Shown: positions 5,363 to 5,420 of the stretch, piece by piece
Layout of the letters: the number at the start of each line of letters is the position of its first letter
Position numbering within the stretch: position 1 is the first letter of the stretch
Assembly: GCA_016210785.1 (NCBI GenBank)
Contig: JACQTN010000445.1
Location: 1 to 5,420, forward strand
Direction: 5' to 3'
Source of the DNA: Armatimonadota bacterium
Lineage (GTDB): Bacteria > Sysuimicrobiota > Sysuimicrobiia > Sysuimicrobiales > JACQTN01
Length of the DNA stretch: 5,420 bases
The notes under the pieces: model-generated
Told to the model about the DNA's origin: nothing
What the model saw: only the letters and a program-made list of their open reading frames with translations
Database searches by the model: none
Program-made: the position numbers and the translations under genes

Positions 5363-5378
5363 TCCCGATGTCTCGGGA
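5363..5378 (+). other. Second of three tandem stem-loops
   Basis: TCCCGA (5363-5368) and TCGGGA (5373-5378) form a perfect 6-bp stem with the 4-nt loop TGTC. It begins one base after the first stem and ends one base before the third. Its first bases overlap the possible extension of the first hairpin, so the two could compete. Confidence 0.45.
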
Positions 5379-5379
5379 C

Positions 5380-5402
5380 GGGGGCGACTCTTCGTCGCCC
5401 CC
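5380..5402 (+). other. Third of three tandem stem-loops
   Basis: GGGGGCGAC (5380-5388) and GTCGCCCCC (5394-5402) are perfect 9-bp inverted repeats with a 5-nt loop, TCTTC. It is followed by ATGTGAACC with no U tract, so it is not a standard intrinsic terminator on the plus strand. It may belong to the leader of a gene beyond the right edge or to a structured RNA that includes the two preceding hairpins. Confidence 0.5.
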
Positions 5403-5420
5403 ATGTGAACCCCCTGAAAC

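Noticed and set aside
5380..5402. Classical intrinsic terminator
   Set aside because: The stem is strong but no U tract follows on either strand.

Overview
This is a GC-rich bacterial chromosomal window holding six protein genes. They are packed in the order deoC-like (-, cut by the left edge), a secreted protein gene (-), an MmgE/PrpD-family gene (+), hypB (-), hypA (-), and a gabT-like class III aminotransferase gene (+). High GC, frequent GTG/TTG starts with good Shine-Dalgarno sequences, and a mix of carboxylic-acid, amino-acid and nickel-metallochaperone genes suggest a free-living, possibly thermophilic or soil/subsurface bacterium from a poorly cultured lineage. The sequence alone does not fix the phylum. 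No phage genes, intact insertion sequence, CRISPR array, rRNA or tRNA gene is visible.

Layout. Positions 1-257 encode the first 85 residues of a deoxyribose-phosphate aldolase-like protein. Its leader (258-368) holds G/C tracts that can form competing hairpins next to the ribosome binding site, plus a perfect 9-bp stem-loop. Positions 369-995 encode a 208-residue exported protein with a signal peptide and four degenerate beta-propeller-like (Kelch-like) repeats; I cannot name its function. Positions 996-1272 are a divergent intergenic region with a cluster of three TGCGCA palindromes that may be an operator. Positions 1273-2667 encode a complete MmgE/PrpD-family protein. Its last 20 or so codons and its stop lie in or just after the first copy of a 56-bp imperfect direct repeat, whose second copy sits in the adjacent intergenic region and can fold into a long stem-loop. 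Positions 2755-3778 (minus strand) are a tightly coupled hypA-hypB pair whose reading frames overlap by 8 nt. Positions 3779-3975 are a second divergent intergenic region with a GC palindrome and a plausible -10 element. Positions 3976-5289 encode a class III aminotransferase with a complete set of GabT-type active-site residues. Positions 5290-5420 contain three stem-loops in immediate succession.

How the genes relate. hypA and hypB form one translationally coupled nickel-delivery unit, normally for [NiFe]-hydrogenase and sometimes urease, but no nickel enzyme or other hyp gene is in view. The MmgE/PrpD protein and the aminotransferase are both carbon-catabolism enzymes but are separated by the oppositely oriented hyp pair, so they are not in one operon. 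The window looks like ordinary housekeeping and accessory metabolism. The features most worth a second look are the direct repeat that forms the MmgE/PrpD C-terminus, the three tandem hairpins at the right end, and the unassigned secreted repeat protein. I see no convincing previously undescribed multi-gene system.
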